Assembly (NCBI GenBank): GCA_029721435.1
Contig: CM056577.1
Span: 118,356,219 to 118,420,218 of the forward strand
Origin: Gymnothorax reevesii
Taxonomy: Eukaryota; Chordata; Actinopteri; Anguilliformes; Muraenidae
Direction: 5' to 3'
Length of the DNA: 64,000 nucleotides
Both the position numbers and the translations under genes were made by a program. Below, in pieces: positions 1 through 21,984 of the stretch (the first letter of the stretch is position 1; each line of letters begins with the position of its first letter). The notes beneath the pieces were generated by a model. That model saw only the letters and a list, made by a program, of their open reading frames with translations. It searched no databases and was not told where the DNA came from.

Positions 1-1880
1 AGATTGGATGTAAAAGACTTTTGCTGTTGTGAGTGAATGAATGCATGAATGCACTTTTTTTTTTCAATTTAAGCATTATTTGACCAGACGCTGGCCATAT
101 GTTGGCCTCACTCTCAGCTGCAGCTGCTTTGCAGCCACCACCCAAATGGAGGTGGCTGAAATTGTGGCAAAAATGAACTCCTCCACTAGCTCTCTGGACC
201 CCATTCCCACCACACTTTTAAAAGCCTGCTTTGCCACTGTTGTTCCTACTGTGACCCATACTGTCAACACTTCCCTGTCAACTGCTGTGGTTCCCCCTCT
301 CTTAAACTGGCTGCCATTAAACCTGTACTGAAGAAGCATAACTTGGACCCTAAAGTCCTCTCACACTACCGACCCATCTCAAACCTCCTCTTTGTGGCAA
401 AAGTTCTGGAGAAGGTGGTCTCCCTCCAGCTTCATAACCATCTCCATGCACACAAACTCTATGAAACTTCCCAATTCATCTTCAGACCCACCCACAGTAC
501 AGAAACCGCTCTTGTGCGGGCAGTAAATGACCTGCTTCTGGCAGCTGACTCTGGCTCCCCCAGCCTCCCGATCTTATTGGATCTAAGTGCTGCGTTTGAC
601 ACAGTGAATCACAACATCCTGTGTCAGCGTCTCCTGGAGGTGGGCATCAGTGGTGCTGCCCTGGAATTTTTCTATTCATATCTCACAGATAGACAGGAAT
701 ATGTTGCCTTAGGAAAAGTTTCGTCTGGTGTCAGGAGTGTTACATCTGGTGTCCCCTCGGGGTCAGTCCATGGCCCACTGCTTTTCCTTGTCTATATGCT
801 GCCCCTGGGAAAAATACTACATCATCACAAGATCAAATTTCATTCATATGCAGATGACTCCCAACTCTTCTTTCAAACTTCTCCTGCCTCAACCCTAGCA
901 ATATCACAGGCCACAAAGTGCCTAACTGTCATCAGCAATTGGATGAGCAACAACTCCCAACCGTTGAATGGAAGTAAATCTGAAGTCATTCTCATAGGCA
1001 TCCCCCACCAGACAAAACAAACCGGTATCACCCACATCACCATAACTGGCCACCCCATCCCACTCTCCTCACTGGTAACAAGCCTGGGTGTCAAACTGGA
1101 CCCATTACTGTCCTGTGATGCACATGTCAAATCCATCTGTCAGACTTCATTTTTCCATTTGAGGAACATCTCCAGATTACAACCTCTGCCAAGGTGATGC
1201 CGAAAAACTTGTCCATGTATTAATAAGTTCCCGTCTTGATTATTGTAATTCCCATCTTGCTGGCCTATCTAACAAAACCATCCAAAGACTTCAGCATGTT
1301 CAGAACAGCGCAGCCCAATGTCCTCACCTGAACTCGGGGGTCACAACATATCACCCCTGTCCTCCACTCCCTTCACTGGCTGCCCATCAATCACAGAATT
1401 ATTTTCAAAGTTCTCCTTCTGGTTTATCAGTCCTTAAACTGTACCGGACCCATATATCTTCAGCAACTCCTTTCACCCCAGTCCTCACCATGGGCACTAA
1501 GATCAGGGAGCTTAAATTTGCTCTTTGTTCCCTGAACAAAGTTGAGGACTATGGGGTATTGAGCATTTTCTGTGCTGGGACCACGGCTGTGGAACCATCT
1601 CCCAGAGACAGTCAGAGCCTCAAGCTCAATTCTGGTTTTTAAATCCAATCTTAAGACTCACATTTTTAGTTCTGCCTATTCTTAGGATTGTCTTTTTTAT
1701 AACTTGATTGTCTGTACAATGTTTTTACCTTGGCCAGTTCTAGGATATTGTGTTCATATATTATGTTATTTTGGCCAACTGTACTTGTTCTAGTGTGCAT
1801 TTTTACTCTGGAAAGCACCTTGAGATTTCTTTGTATTATACAGCGTGCTCTATAAATAAAATTTATTATTATAATTATTA
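1..1880 (+). mobile_element. Decayed L2-type LINE retrotransposon, 3' part
   Basis: This is the reverse-transcriptase half of a non-LTR retrotransposon. An open stretch at 343-1197 carries RT landmarks: HYRPIS, LLDLSAAFDTVNH, VPSGSVHGPLLF (degenerate for VPQGSVLGPLLF) and SYADDSQLFF, the catalytic YADD box. The phrase FHLRNISRL near 1150-1180 is typical of the L2 clade. The frame is lost at about 1195 (stop after LPR) and RT-like text continues in shifted frames to about 1640. The frame upstream of 343 also runs in another phase, so this copy is dead. The 3' end at about 1850-1880 is an ATT-rich tail after a TATAAATAAA-like stretch, as expected for L2. The 5' end lies outside the window. Clade assignment is by recognition, not by alignment. 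Confidence 0.85.
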
Positions 1881-4800
1881 GATGCGAGTACTCCAAAAAT
1901 GTGTGGAAAAGAAGTTCAGCAGAATATAAATCCAAATTGAAGGGAGACTGTTCAAATTTATTTTTATTAAAATTGTCTTTCCCATTAATCACTTTAAAAA
2001 TTTGTTTAAAACTGGGTTTAGGCCAGATTTTTGAAGTGGAGAGTCCACTTGTTCCAAAGAATTGAGAAAAATAATGTTTCAAATCGACCATACTTAATGG
2101 GTGTTAAACATGAGTCTTCACTCCTGTGAGTTTCAGGGAGGTGCAAAACCACCCCGCAGTTTGACACATTAGCATAACAATGCCTAAGACACAAATGGGC
2201 CAGGTCACGTGGCAACGGAGTTACAAATTTGGAACTCCGTTACCGACCAGTTTTTTGCTGTTTTCACCCAAAATGAATCAAATGAACAAAATTGGCTATT
2301 TTGGTTTTTGAAGTACTAAGAAAGACCTACACAAAGCAATTTCAATTTTAACTCTAACTTGCTTAGTTTTGGAGCTCTGATACAAAATACACCAATTTTG
2401 ACCTGACATGCAAGCCCTTTTCATAAATAAATGAGGAAATTTGCTAGTTTTCTTCAAGCGGTCATCTTAATATTTTTCATTGGAACGACACCAGAAAAAG
2501 ATATCATCACTTTAGCCAATGTAGATTTGTAATTGATCACTGAATATCTGTGTCATCCAATCATCCTCTCTTCATTATAGCTTTTTTAGCCAACTGTAAC
2601 CTTGCTTTCCTCTGTGTAAGTATTACTGCTGGTTTTTGTTTGGCTTTTTTTTTATTTAAATCCCATTTCATTCAGCCGATTTCTTACAGTTTTGTCACAA
2701 ACATTGACTCCTGTTTCTGCCCATTTGTTTTTCATTTGTTTTGTTTTGCATTTCTATTTTCAAGGCATATTGCTTCAGGTTTTCTGTCCTGACACTTTGA
2801 CGTCCTCCTTGGTCTACTTGTATACCTTCCCATTTTGTTTACACTTGCACCAAATTTTTGACGATGCTGAGTGGTTACAACCAAAATTGTTTGCCACTTT
2901 CCATGTTGACAATCCTTCTTGGAGCAGTTTCATACTCCTTTCCATGGCATCAATTTCCAGCTCTCTTGGTGGTGCCACAGTTTCTCTCAGTTAACCAAGT
3001 CCATCCTCATAAAGGTCTGCAAGCACTCTCTTCTTCCTGCAGGCTAATTTGCATATTCACATTTGAGGTGATTCTACTATTTTTTTTCCACGTAAGTGAT
3101 TCCATTTTTTCCCCTCTCCTTGATTGTGAAAAAAATGTTCCATTAATGAAGGTAATTTTATTTATTTGACTTGTTTCATGAAGCTTGAAAGATAAGCTGA
3201 TAAAGAAAATTTGTTTTGTGTCATATCTACAATTTTTTTATTTGCTATGAATTAAAAAATCTGGATGAAGCTTGAATGAAGAAATTTTAGCTTGGATATC
3301 AAACTGGTCTCGTTTAAACATTAAAATAAATCCACTGATAAATGCACTTATCTGACCCTTGTCTCAAACTAATCTTTGAAGCTTTGCTCCCTTCCTTTAT
3401 CTCCCGCCCTCAGGTCCTTCAGTCCCTCTTCGTCTGTACTGACCTCCCTACAGCCCATCAGCACATGTCCATACTTATAATTAACGAGTGGAAATGGATG
3501 GACAGCAAAAAGGAAGTTGAGACCGCAGCACTGATGTAGTGGTAACGCATGGGAAAGACAAAGCTGGGGGAATGTCGTGAGCAGCCAAATTCTCTTTAAC
3601 AATGGTTTGTGCCCTGTAAATGAATTCAAGCGAAGTGTTTAAGAAATTAAAAACTATTCACTGCATCAGTTAGGGTTAACTATCTTGTTGCCAGCTGAAA
3701 CACACTAACCACTGCAGTAATTATCCAATGGAAGCTCTTACCTATTTTTTTAGTGAAATCCAGATGGTGACTTTTTTTTTTTGTACAGGCAGTGTACGTG
3801 CTTTCCCTTGGGTTTCAGATAGTAGTAGATGTGCTCTCCTTTTTGAATGTAAAAATTTCATTTTTTTTTACCCGAATGCATAAAATTCACACTCTGTTGC
3901 TACAATCTATGATTGATAAGAAAACAGATAACCAAAAATGAGCTCATCAAGAGATTGATAGAGAGATGGAGAGAGGATTATTTCATAGATATATTGGATT
4001 GTAGTTGTAAATCTTGTACTTTAGGATTACAGCGATATCAATGGAAGCATTTTATTTTGCACTGGAAAATTGATAACAATACAGGAGGATTCTCATAAAA
4101 GTAATTACATTTTTCTGTGTAAATCTAGGGCTTAACTTGTGCAAAATTAAATAACCTGAGTTAAATCAATTCTTATAGAGTTTATATGACTCCATTACAT
4201 TACGGCTAGAGAGGATTTCTATAAACTGGAAGATTTGAAACAATAGCTGGGCAAAGTTCTTTGCAAGTGCCATGTCTTATATTTGGATGGATTATTCTAA
4301 CTACACATTGCACAGAAAAATAATCAATGATTAAAGTGAATAAAGGTAAATGTTAAATTACGATAATACTTATAGATCAGAGGAAACATAATTGCCATAG
4401 TGCATTACCATCATGTGAAGCAAAAGCCATGAGCCATTCTATGTATTTGTTAGGATAAATCTATATTAGAAATAAAATTTTTAAAAGTCTGAAGATATCT
4501 CTCAAAGAGCAAGGATTATAGACAAAATTTTGAATTACATTTCCAAAATTGACATTTAAACTGCAGTTCTGACTGTCACTAAATTCATCACATTAATATG
4601 GTTGCATTAATGAATGTGTGTCATATGCAAAATATCTGTTTTATGTAGGTGTTGTGCTCCGTCTGTATAAACATCCATGTATATTTCAATGCCATTGGTA
4701 AATGGAAGTTCTATGAAACCCAAACTCAGAAAAGGCTGGGGCTGCGTAGAAAATTCACAGAAAAACCAAAAGAAATGATTTCTAAATTTCCTTGGACTTG

Positions 4801-5059
4801 CATTTCATTGCAGACAGTAGGAATACAGTATGTTGGATGTTTTGACTGATAAACCTAATTGTATTTTTAAATATACAGCAAATCCTGCCATTCAGGCCTG
4901 CAGAGCAGACCAAAAGAAGTTGGGATGGGAAGTGCAGTCAAATTCTCAGGGCTGGGAGGCACCTGTGATCAACCATCACATAGTAGACAGTGTACTGTTG
5001 TCAAACATCTTAATACTTCAGGTCATTTTTTCAAAGAATTGGACACATTGTGCTCTGTA
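1881..5059. other. Intergenic stretch, no gene recognised
   Basis: AT-rich sequence with many homopolymer T runs. Short open frames around 2550-3170 and 3340-3630 show no family motif, no usable splice context and no codon bias that I can see. I recognise no repeat family here. Confidence 0.5.
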
Positions 5060-5450
5060 CCAAAAAAGAAAAGGACCATCTAGACTGCTACAAGCAACAA
5101 GCCTGAAAGCCATGGCGTGTCACGGTTTGGGGTCGTGTCAGTGCTCTTGGCAAGGGTACCTAGGACTGCAGTGAAGGCACCATCTACTGTGCTGAAAGGT
5201 ACATTGAGAGATTTTGGAGAAAAAAATTTCTGCCTTCAAGACATTATTTTTCATGGGGACCTCCGCATATTTCATCAAGACAATGCAAAACCACATTTTG
5301 CAGGCATTACAAATGTATGGCTGTGTAAGGAGAGGATGCAGGACTGGCCTGCCAGCAATCCCAGCTTATCCCCAATACAGATACTTGTGGAGCATTTTGA
5401 ATTGCAAAATGTGACCCTGTACTGTCGCACACCTTACTGTCTCCTTTTTT
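5060..5450 (+). pseudogene. Tc1-like transposase fragment
   Basis: A relic of a Tc1/mariner DDE transposase. Text resembling the family's WGC..S..G region appears at 5110-5160 in one frame. The second catalytic-aspartate region is clear at 5275-5300 as HQDNAKPHFAG, followed by a degenerate DWPASNPSLSPI box near 5345-5385 (usual form DWPA.SPDLSPIEN). Frames change between these blocks and stops intervene, so it is inactive. I could not find its terminal inverted repeats. Confidence 0.75.
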
Positions 5451-5958
5451 AAAAATATGTTGAATCAAAGTTTAAATATATTTATTTTTAAACATAAAAT
5501 TAAATTGGTGAAACATAAAATAATGTGCTATTCTATTGTTTTTAACTTAGTAAAGGTCAAAGATAATTTACAAATCACTGCTTTGAGTTTTAATTTAAAA
5601 TACAGTACCTCTCAACTTTTCCTGATGTTGGGTTGTAATACTGCACAGTCAAAAGACGGCAAGGAATTGTAAACATGGTATTCGATAATTATTGCCTTCA
5701 TTACAAATTTACAACAGCAAATGCTTAGCCTTAGGTAAAGTACAATTGGGGAGTCCAGAAAAAAAGCCTTGTGATTTCTCATAAAACGTCAAGTCTCAAA
5801 CACGTGATGAACTTTATCAGGGTGAAGTTTTTCCCTTAGATGAGTTAGCAAAGGAAATAGGAGAGGCTGGTCTGATGTATTGAGTTTATGGAAAAGTGGG
5901 GGACGGGGTCATTGATCTAGGCTGAGGAGGGGAGAGTACAGTAGGTTGAGAGGAAGAG
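5451..5958. other. Likely 3' flank or 3' UTR of the HCN gene
   Basis: This lies just downstream of the minus-strand HCN stop codon. An AATAAA on the minus strand at 5481-5486, about 475 nt past the stop, could be its poly(A) signal. That is an inference only. Nothing else is recognised. Confidence 0.3.
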
Positions 5959-13978
<8,020 letters not shown>

Positions 13979-15099
13979 CTCTAAATTAACAGTAAGGTTT
14001 GAATAATGAATGACATGCTCACACTACGTCAACGATAAGCCAAAAAAAAAAAAAAAGCAGCGGTAAATTCATTAATATTAGACACATTAGTTCATATCCC
14101 TTGAGATGTAAAATTATGTTGACTTGCATTAATCATTTCCCAGTGAGATTTCCCTCTTTTCCCCTCTAGAATACAAGAGCAGGTATCCCAAGTCAGTCCC
14201 TTTTGATAAGTGTTCACCCTTCTTCATCTGATGCATATGTAACTCCTTTCTCTGTGAATACAGAAACACTATTTATTGTTACAACATTGTTCTATTCAAC
14301 TAGAGTCATTAAAGCATTTTTGTTGATTTATTCCGTCTTTGAATCACCAGTCTTGAAGGAATCATGTCATGTGAGCTCCCGTAGTCGACATCTTGATATT
14401 ATAATAAGTGATACACGAGTTATATTGGTCTTCTCACGTTTAAAAACCCATGCGATGAATGACAGGCACACGCACAAAACCCCCGCTGTCGCGACACAGA
14501 CATGCGAGAGAAGTCAAAACACAGAGAAAAAAAGGTATGCCTCAACGCACGATTCACGAAGTCCATGAATTCAGGCGCCAAAAGACACACGAAAACCTAA
14601 CTTGAGCTAAGCAGGTTGTCATCCATTCCATTTGACATCCAAGAAACATCAGAGAAGTTTGACATCTTGAAAGTTTGAATGCAGTTTCTCGGCCTTATTC
14701 ACCTTTTCCACGCTTTGGACTAACCTGCTCGAAACGTGCTGTCTTACAGTTAAGCGATATCTCGCGCAGAAAATGAAAAATAATCCATACAAAAACGATG
14801 GGAAGCCGAATTCAGTTTTAAACAGCTAGCAGGAAACGCAGGCGGCAAAATAGCAATTAAACAGAGGGTCTGACTGAGGGTCTAAATGTCGGTTGCCTCC
14901 AGGTGTGCAGACGGCCATCGTGCAGCGAAATCTGGATATCAGACACAGAACTAACTAATCGGCTTATCATCGGCGACTATACATCCACTCCCATTTCTCT
15001 ACAAGCACACGGCACAGGCGCTTGACACGGGAGTGAGATGCTGCAACTCTAAAGACGTGCGAGGGGGTTGCGCCTTCGGGTCATGGAAAGGGTGATGGG
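13979..15099. other. Upstream flank of the HCN gene
   Basis: This must hold the HCN promoter and any 5' non-coding exon, but I see no TATA box or CpG-rich block that would fix a start site. It includes an A15 run at 14042-14056. No gene is recognised. Confidence 0.4.
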
Positions 15100-16025
15100 A
15101 TTTATGGCTCTTTGAAGGGAGCCGGATCTTGAGGAGCCGTTCCTTTCGAAGACTGGCTCCTTGTTATGTTTATTTATTTTCTATAAGTCAACCAGGGGTA
15201 ACTCGTTTTTAATCAAGGAAACAATTGCTGTTAGTAGTTATAAGTTAAGATTTACATCAGAATAATTTAAACTTACACATCCCACCAATATATACGTACT
15301 CTATTGATGGGAATTATTCTGAAATATTGATTCGAATTTCATTTGGCTTGTGTTTTCATTGTAAACATTCCATAAGGTGGTGCCATATCCCCATGCTTTG
15401 ACAGTGAGATCACTATTGCGAATTTTCCCTCACCTAAACAAAGTGTGGCACAATAAAAACTACGCAGGCTGCAGATAACTTCTATGCAAAACAACTTAAC
15501 TGTAAAATTTCACAAGGACATTTTAGCAATACAGTAAAAAATAATAAATAAGAATAAGTAAATAAATAAATTATATATATATATATGTGTGTGTGTGTTT
15601 ATTTAAAAAAAAAAAAAAACTAGATTCAAAATTAGGACATGCTAAAAATGTGAATGCAAAATTGCACTACCCTACCTGGTGTTTGTACACCTGAACTACT
15701 TTACAAACAGGAGCTCAGCTCCTTGACTCGAATCCACATCAGAACAGATACAGCGGCAAATGTCCTCAGTCCAGTCGGGCGGCGCTCACTAATATTCTCC
15801 TCCCCTAAGTTAGCTGCACATATATAGCTGCATTCACGTGAATGGAGTGTGCTGTGGACAACTCAGACTCATGGGGCACACAGATGACACATGAAGGCAG
15901 CGTAGGTAATTTGCATATAAGAATGGCTCGCAAACGAGCGGCTCGCAACTGCGAATCGGTTCTCATCGTTCACTAAAAAGAGCCGTTCAAAAGACTCGAC
16001 TCGTTCGCGAACGTCACATTTCTAC
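15100..16025. repeat. hAT-like non-autonomous repeat with GAGCCG/GGCTC ends
   Basis: Both ends are rich in GGCTC and GAGCC words: GGCTCTTTGAAGGGAGCCG at 15112, and AAAGAGCCGTTC with TTCGCGAACGTC at the right end. Many teleost hAT non-autonomous elements look like this. The middle is AT-rich with a TA/TG microsatellite at 15570-15600. I could not establish exact termini or an 8-bp duplication. Confidence 0.4.
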
Positions 16026-16446
16026 TTGAGATGCTTACATAGGGCAGGGATACGTTGTCTTCTTGGTACCGCAAAATTACAGACAGGCGAGACTGAAATG
16101 GTGAGGCAATTGCATTATCATTTACAGCAGTGAACAGAATTATACTTATAAAACAATCAAACAAACGACCAAATAAATAGGGCCAAAATGCTTTAGATAA
16201 TGACGCTATTCAAACTGACGCTTAGGCTGTTAGGCTGTGCTTCAATATGAAGCTCACACGCACCTTGTGGTTCTGGAAAATACGACGAAATATAGTCGCC
16301 AACTTTCAAGGCCGACCAGTTGTTTAACGGGAGGGGTGACAGCTGTGCTGATTGTGATGGTTTAACTTTGAATAAGCTACATATGACGTTCTCACTCGTG
16401 AAATAGTTTACTGTGGATGGGCTAATGTCATTTGCGTAAGTTGTCC

Positions 16447-16858
16447 CCTGCTGAAAATTCCAGCATAGACCAGCCCAGGCTGGTCAGGCTGGTTTAAGCT
16501 GTGTTTTGGACACTTTTAGCTGGTCAACCAGCCCTTCACCAGCTGACTCCAGCTGAAAATACCAGCTTAACCAGCTTTGACCGCCTTCATCAAGCTGTAG
16601 AGACCAGCTAGACCAGCTAAGAACACAGCTCAGACCACAGCTGCTAGATTTCTAAGCTGGTTTAAGATGGTCTGAGCTGTGTTCTTAGCTGGTCATAGCT
16701 GGTGTAGCTGGTCTCTGTAGCTTGATGAAGGTGGTTAAAGCTGGTTAAGCTGGTATTTTCAACTGGTGAAGGGCTGGTTGACCAGCTAAAAGTGTCCAAA
16801 ACACAGCTTAAACCAGCCTGACCAGCCTGGGCTGGTCAAGGCTGGAATTTTCAGCAGG
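16447..16858. mobile_element. 412-bp near-perfect fold-back MITE
   Basis: Two arms of roughly 200 bp are inverted copies. The element opens CCTGCTGAAAATTCCAGC and closes with the reverse complement. Arms carry many CCAGC/GCTGG words, and a short spacer lies near 16630-16660. It resembles teleost fold-back MITEs of the Angel type; that name is an inference. Any transcript would form a very long hairpin. Confidence 0.9.
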
Positions 16859-17531
16859 ATCGGGACGCACTTTCAGCTGAAATGAGGGAATGTCGATCAG
16901 CATTTTGGTCATGGGTCTTGAGTGTCAGCCTGTCAATCAACCCTACTTCAGTAAAGGGTTATATCAAGTTACCGAGTGACAGCATTAGTCTCTAAACACG
17001 AGGGGCACAGTGACTATCGCCGTAAGTGAGTCATTGAGTTACAGGAGTTGTCTATCATATAAAAAAAGCCAGTAGGTTGCAGTTTGTTTGAACAGAGTCT
17101 AGCTGGGATTGTGAAAGCAAAAAAAGTGAGTCAGCGTAGTCACCGAGAATATTAGCCGACATTTTTGAGTCAGTGTTCAGGACAGTCAGTCCTGTGCTGT
17201 GACATTGTCAACATGTGTAGCTTAGGTGGTTGCATGTTAAATAACATGCCGCCCTTTCCAAAGTTATGGGGCCTCCGTGGATCAAGAGAGGGGAATAGAT
17301 GGCAGAGGAGATAAATTGAGGAGGTGAGGAATGAGAGAGGTTGTTGTGTTTAAAATTACAGAGATACAGTGGCACGGCAGCCTGCTTCTTGTCTATGACA
17401 AACATCACCTTCCATCTCCCTACACCGCTAAGCTAAAGGCCAGAGGAAGACAGGAGAGGGAAGGGTAAAAGATAGAATGGAGCAGGGAAAGAAAAAGTGA
17501 AACCTCATAGATGACAAAAAAGCAGTGAGGC
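16859..17531. other. Intergenic, no gene recognised
   Basis: No family motif or repeat recognised in this stretch. Confidence 0.4.
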
Positions 17532-17759
17532 AATATAACAAATCAATACAGGACAAGTTATTGTTCATCAGAGATTGCAATGAAAACTGACAAAACCTAG
17601 CATTCTAATTGGTAGTGTCATTGTTTTAAGTGACAAGGGATTATAGAAATTAAGAAAAAGGTATATGATTTCATCTGTGGCCAAATGTAAGATTTACACA
17701 TCAACCTGTCACATCCCTCAGGTGAATCCCTTTTGTTTCCCCTCCCAACCAGCAGCTTG
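17532..17759 (+). repeat. Left arm of a ~230-bp inverted repeat pair
   Basis: This arm is an inverted copy of 21751-21984, with long shared words such as TCATCAGAGATTGCAATGAA and GGTAGTGTCATTGTTTTAA. By eye about 80-85 percent of positions agree. A solo LTR is inserted at its inner end, and the arm resumes for a dozen bases after 18862. Confidence 0.85.
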
Positions 17760-18861
17760 TGTTGTGATTTACGAAATGAACCAAGTGCGACAACCAGTAG
17801 AATGCAAAAAGGAGGCTTTATTTCTGAAGGGGGAAACCCCCCAACAGAGCTGGCAACGGTACAAAGTCCACGATCCAAAAACAGTATCCAATGGGCGTAA
17901 TCCAGAATCGTAACCAGGGCACCAATAACAAAGTTCGTGGTCAGACAAAAAGGGTTCGGTACACAGGCGTAGGTTTGGAGGAGAAACAAACTCATAAGCC
18001 AAAGACAGTCCGAATCCAAAACCAGGGCAGTAATCACAAAATCAAGGTCGGGCAGAAAAAGGTCAAAACTCACAGATGCAACAATATCCAAAAAGGGCAA
18101 ACCAAAAATCAATAGTCGAGCAATCCAGTCAGAAAGATAAACACTGAGCAATCAAGGCGAGAAACGTGGCACGAGAAAACTAGGGAGAACGATCTGACAA
18201 GAGTGTGAAGCAAACAGACATCTTAAATACACATCCAGGAGAACACATGACCAGGGAGAACAGGTGCAATCAATGGTGACAATGATTAGGGAGAGACACA
18301 TGAGGGATAAACTAATTACATGAATTTGGCTGTAGCCAAAACGCAGACAGGGATCACAAGACAAACCTAAGTACAAAACAACAGCTCCGGTTAAGGAATA
18401 CTAAAGTGCCAAGATAAAAGAAAAGGAAAGCACAAAGTATAAGTGGAAAACTGCAGCAGAGATAATTAGGGATAGGCAAGGAGGCGGAGACTAGAATTGG
18501 GCGACAGCTGAGAGATCATTAGTCAATTAGTAAGTGCAGCTATACAATCCCAAGTGCTTGTTAGTAAGTTAGTCCAAATATACAAGGTTAGTGTGGATTA
18601 GTATTGAGCAAAAACAATAAACTGTTAGTATGTGTTAGTAAGACAGAAAAAGAGAGAGGAAGGAAGAACACGAGATAATGAAAGAAGATTGAAACCCAGA
18701 AACCAATAAATCACCCGAATGAGTGTCACACAAGACAAGGGACCGTGAGCAAAGATACACACCTGACAAGACAGGGGAGACAAAGTGCAAAGCATGAAAA
18801 TGAAAACATGGCTAGGCCAGGCACAGAACTTAACATGACAGCAGAATCCAGAATCCCAACA
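17760..18861 (-). mobile_element. Solo LTR, 1102 bp, with 5-bp target duplication
   Basis: It begins TGTTG and ends CAACA. It is flanked by perfect 5-bp direct repeats GCTTG at 17755-17759 and 18862-18866. A second family member lies at 62538-63842. The minus orientation is inferred from a minus-strand AATAAA near 17816-17822 downstream of a TATA-like TATTTAAG near 18222. No internal retroelement genes or primer site flank it, so it is best read as a recombined solo LTR. Open frames inside it are incidental. Confidence 0.82.
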
Positions 18862-18976
18862 GCTTGCTTGTCTTTCAACTGTATTGTCTTCTTTGATTGG
18901 TTTACATCTCACAAGCTTCCCTCAACAGGTGTTGTGCATTTGTGTTTCCCCACTCCTACAAGTCTCTGTGGCAAAT

Positions 18977-19490
18977 ATAACCCCAATTGGGATGCAGTAA
19001 AGTTTAAATAAAAACAGAATGCAATGATTTGCAAATCTCATAAGCTGGCATTTTATTCATTATAGGTCATAAACAACATAGATGCAGAAAGTGGGACTTT
19101 ACCTTTTCGTGAAAAATGTTAACTCATTTTGAATTTGATGGCAGCATCACATCTCAAAAAAGTTGGGATAGGGCCATGTTTACCATTGTGGAGTATCCCC
19201 TCTTCTTTAACATCTGTCTGTAAATGTCTGGGAAGTGAGGAGACCAATTGCTGAAGTTTTGGGAGAGGAATGTTGTCCCACTCTTGTCAGACGTAGGATT
19301 CTAGCTGCTCAAATGTCCTGGATTTTCTTTGCCGGATTTTTCATTTTATGATGTGCGAAATGTTTTCTATTATTGAATTGTCTGGACTGCAGGAAGACCA
19401 GTACAGCACTCAGACTCTTCTACTGCAAAGCCATGCTGTTGTGATAGATGCAGTATGTGATTGCATGTACTTGTTTAGTGGGACTTGTTT
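18977..19490. mobile_element. Truncated TA-type DNA transposon, related to 59668-61045
   Basis: The left end reads TATAACCCCAATTGGGA, a shortened form of the family's terminal repeat. Internal phrases match the complete copy at 59668, for example CTCAAAAAAGTTGGGA and AAGCCATGCTGTTGT. The right half is missing, cut near the start of the Tc1 element. Confidence 0.75.
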
Positions 19491-19830
19491 AAGTAGCCCA
19501 AAAACTACATGAAACAAGGAATAAAGGTATGTGCAAAAGTATGTGAATCGCCAGCTGCATTGATTAAGTCTAGCCGGTAACAGACTCAGGTGAAACACAT
19601 TTGGGTGCTTAATTAATCATTTAAACAGACCAATGAAATTAGACATCATTTGGAAAAGGTTTGGCCTGCACTAATTAAAAGAAAGAGGAAATCCACCAAA
19701 CCACTGTGGTCCTATACAGAAGAACAATGCCAAGGGCAAAGGAAATATCCGAGGACATAAAGAAGAGGGAAGTGACAGCCCATCAGCCTGGGGAGGGCTA
19801 TAAGACCATCTCCAAAAGATTCCAGCTCCA

Positions 19831-20152
19831 CCCATCCATCCATCCATCCATCCATTTTCTATACCCGCTTATTCCTCACTAGGGTCACGGGGCGAGCTGG
19901 AGCCTATCCCAGCTGACTACAGGCAAAGGCAGGGACCCACCCTGAACAGCTTGCCAATCCATCGCAGGGCGCACACACCATTCACACACCATTCACTCTC
20001 ACACTCATACCTATGGGCAATTTGGTGTCTCCAATTAGCCTGATATGCATGTCTTTGGACTGTGGGAGGAAACCGGAGTACCCGGCGAAAACCCACGCAA
20101 CACGGGACGCAACACGGGGAGAACATGCAAACTCCACACAGAAAGGCCCCAG
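19831..20152 (-). repeat. SINE-like retroposon with (GGATG)n tail, inserted in Tc1
   Basis: It starts on the plus strand with (CATC)n, the reverse of a short tandem 3' tail, and continues through widespread teleost phrases such as GGTGTCTCCAATTAGCCTG and GAACATGCAAACTCC. It splits the transposase frame at about codon 35. The target duplication is unclear. Confidence 0.75.
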
Positions 20153-20476
20153 GCCTTTAAAATACATACATCAAAACTTTCACCCAGAAGCATTAGAACA
20201 ATAATAAAACAGGTAAAGGCCAACCCACACATCACGTCTAGAGAGTTGCAGACTTCTCTGGTAGCATCTGGAACAAAAGTGCATGCATCTACAATCAGAC
20301 AAAAATTGAATAGCCATGGCATTTATGGGAGGGTTGCGAGGAGGAAGCCTCTGCTCTCCAAAAAGAACAAAGCTCACAGTTTAAACTTTGCCAGAGAGCA
20401 CCTTGACAAACCATGCGCCTTCTGGAAATCTATTCTCTGGACAGACGAGTCCAAGATAGAATTATTTGGTGACAAT

Positions 20477-21498
<1,022 letters not shown>

Positions 21499-21750
21499 TA
21501 ATACCAGGGTTCACATACTTTTTCACATGTTAAATTTTCAGTTTTTGTGAAATAAACCACCTCTGTTGCATTAAATAATGAAAATATATTTATTTTGTGT
21601 GTGTGTTCATTATTTGGAAGGTGTGCTTTACAAATTGGGATTTGGATCTATGTGTCAAAAGGTTGTTTCAATGTCTTTTACAAAAACAGAGGCCATGTCT
21701 GGAGTGTTCACAAACTTTCAAGCAGCACTGTATATATGCATATATATAGA

Positions 21751-21984
21751 GACTTGCAAGCTGCTGGGGGGAAGGAGAAACAAAAGCGATTCACTCAGGG
21801 GATGTGACGGGTTTTTGTGTAAATCTAAAATTTTGGCCATAGATGAAATCCCACACTTTTCTCTTAATTTGCATAATCTCATGTAATTTAAAACAATGAC
21901 ACTACCTGTTAGAGTGCTGGGTTTTGACAGTTTTCATTGCAATCTCTGATGAACAATGACTTGCGCTGTATTGATTTGTTATAT
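21751..21984 (-). repeat. Right arm of the ~230-bp inverted repeat pair
   Basis: Inverted copy of 17532-17759 plus a few bases beyond. The outer end reads TGTATTGATTTGTTATA, directly against a second Tc1-like element. Confidence 0.85.

Noticed and set aside
1460..2215. Minus-strand open frames near the LINE end
   Set aside because: They are shadows of the L2 3' region and AT-rich flank; no protein family seen.
2550..3629. Cluster of short open frames
   Set aside because: Phe/Leu-rich translations of T-rich DNA without motif, and mutually overlapping.
14203..14568. 121-codon plus-strand frame upstream of the HCN gene
   Set aside because: No recognisable domain, poor composition for coding, no supporting splice or promoter signals.
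17618..18151. 177-codon open frame on the minus strand
   Set aside because: It lies across the left inverted arm and the solo LTR. The related LTR at 62538 has a different frame structure, so the frame is accidental.
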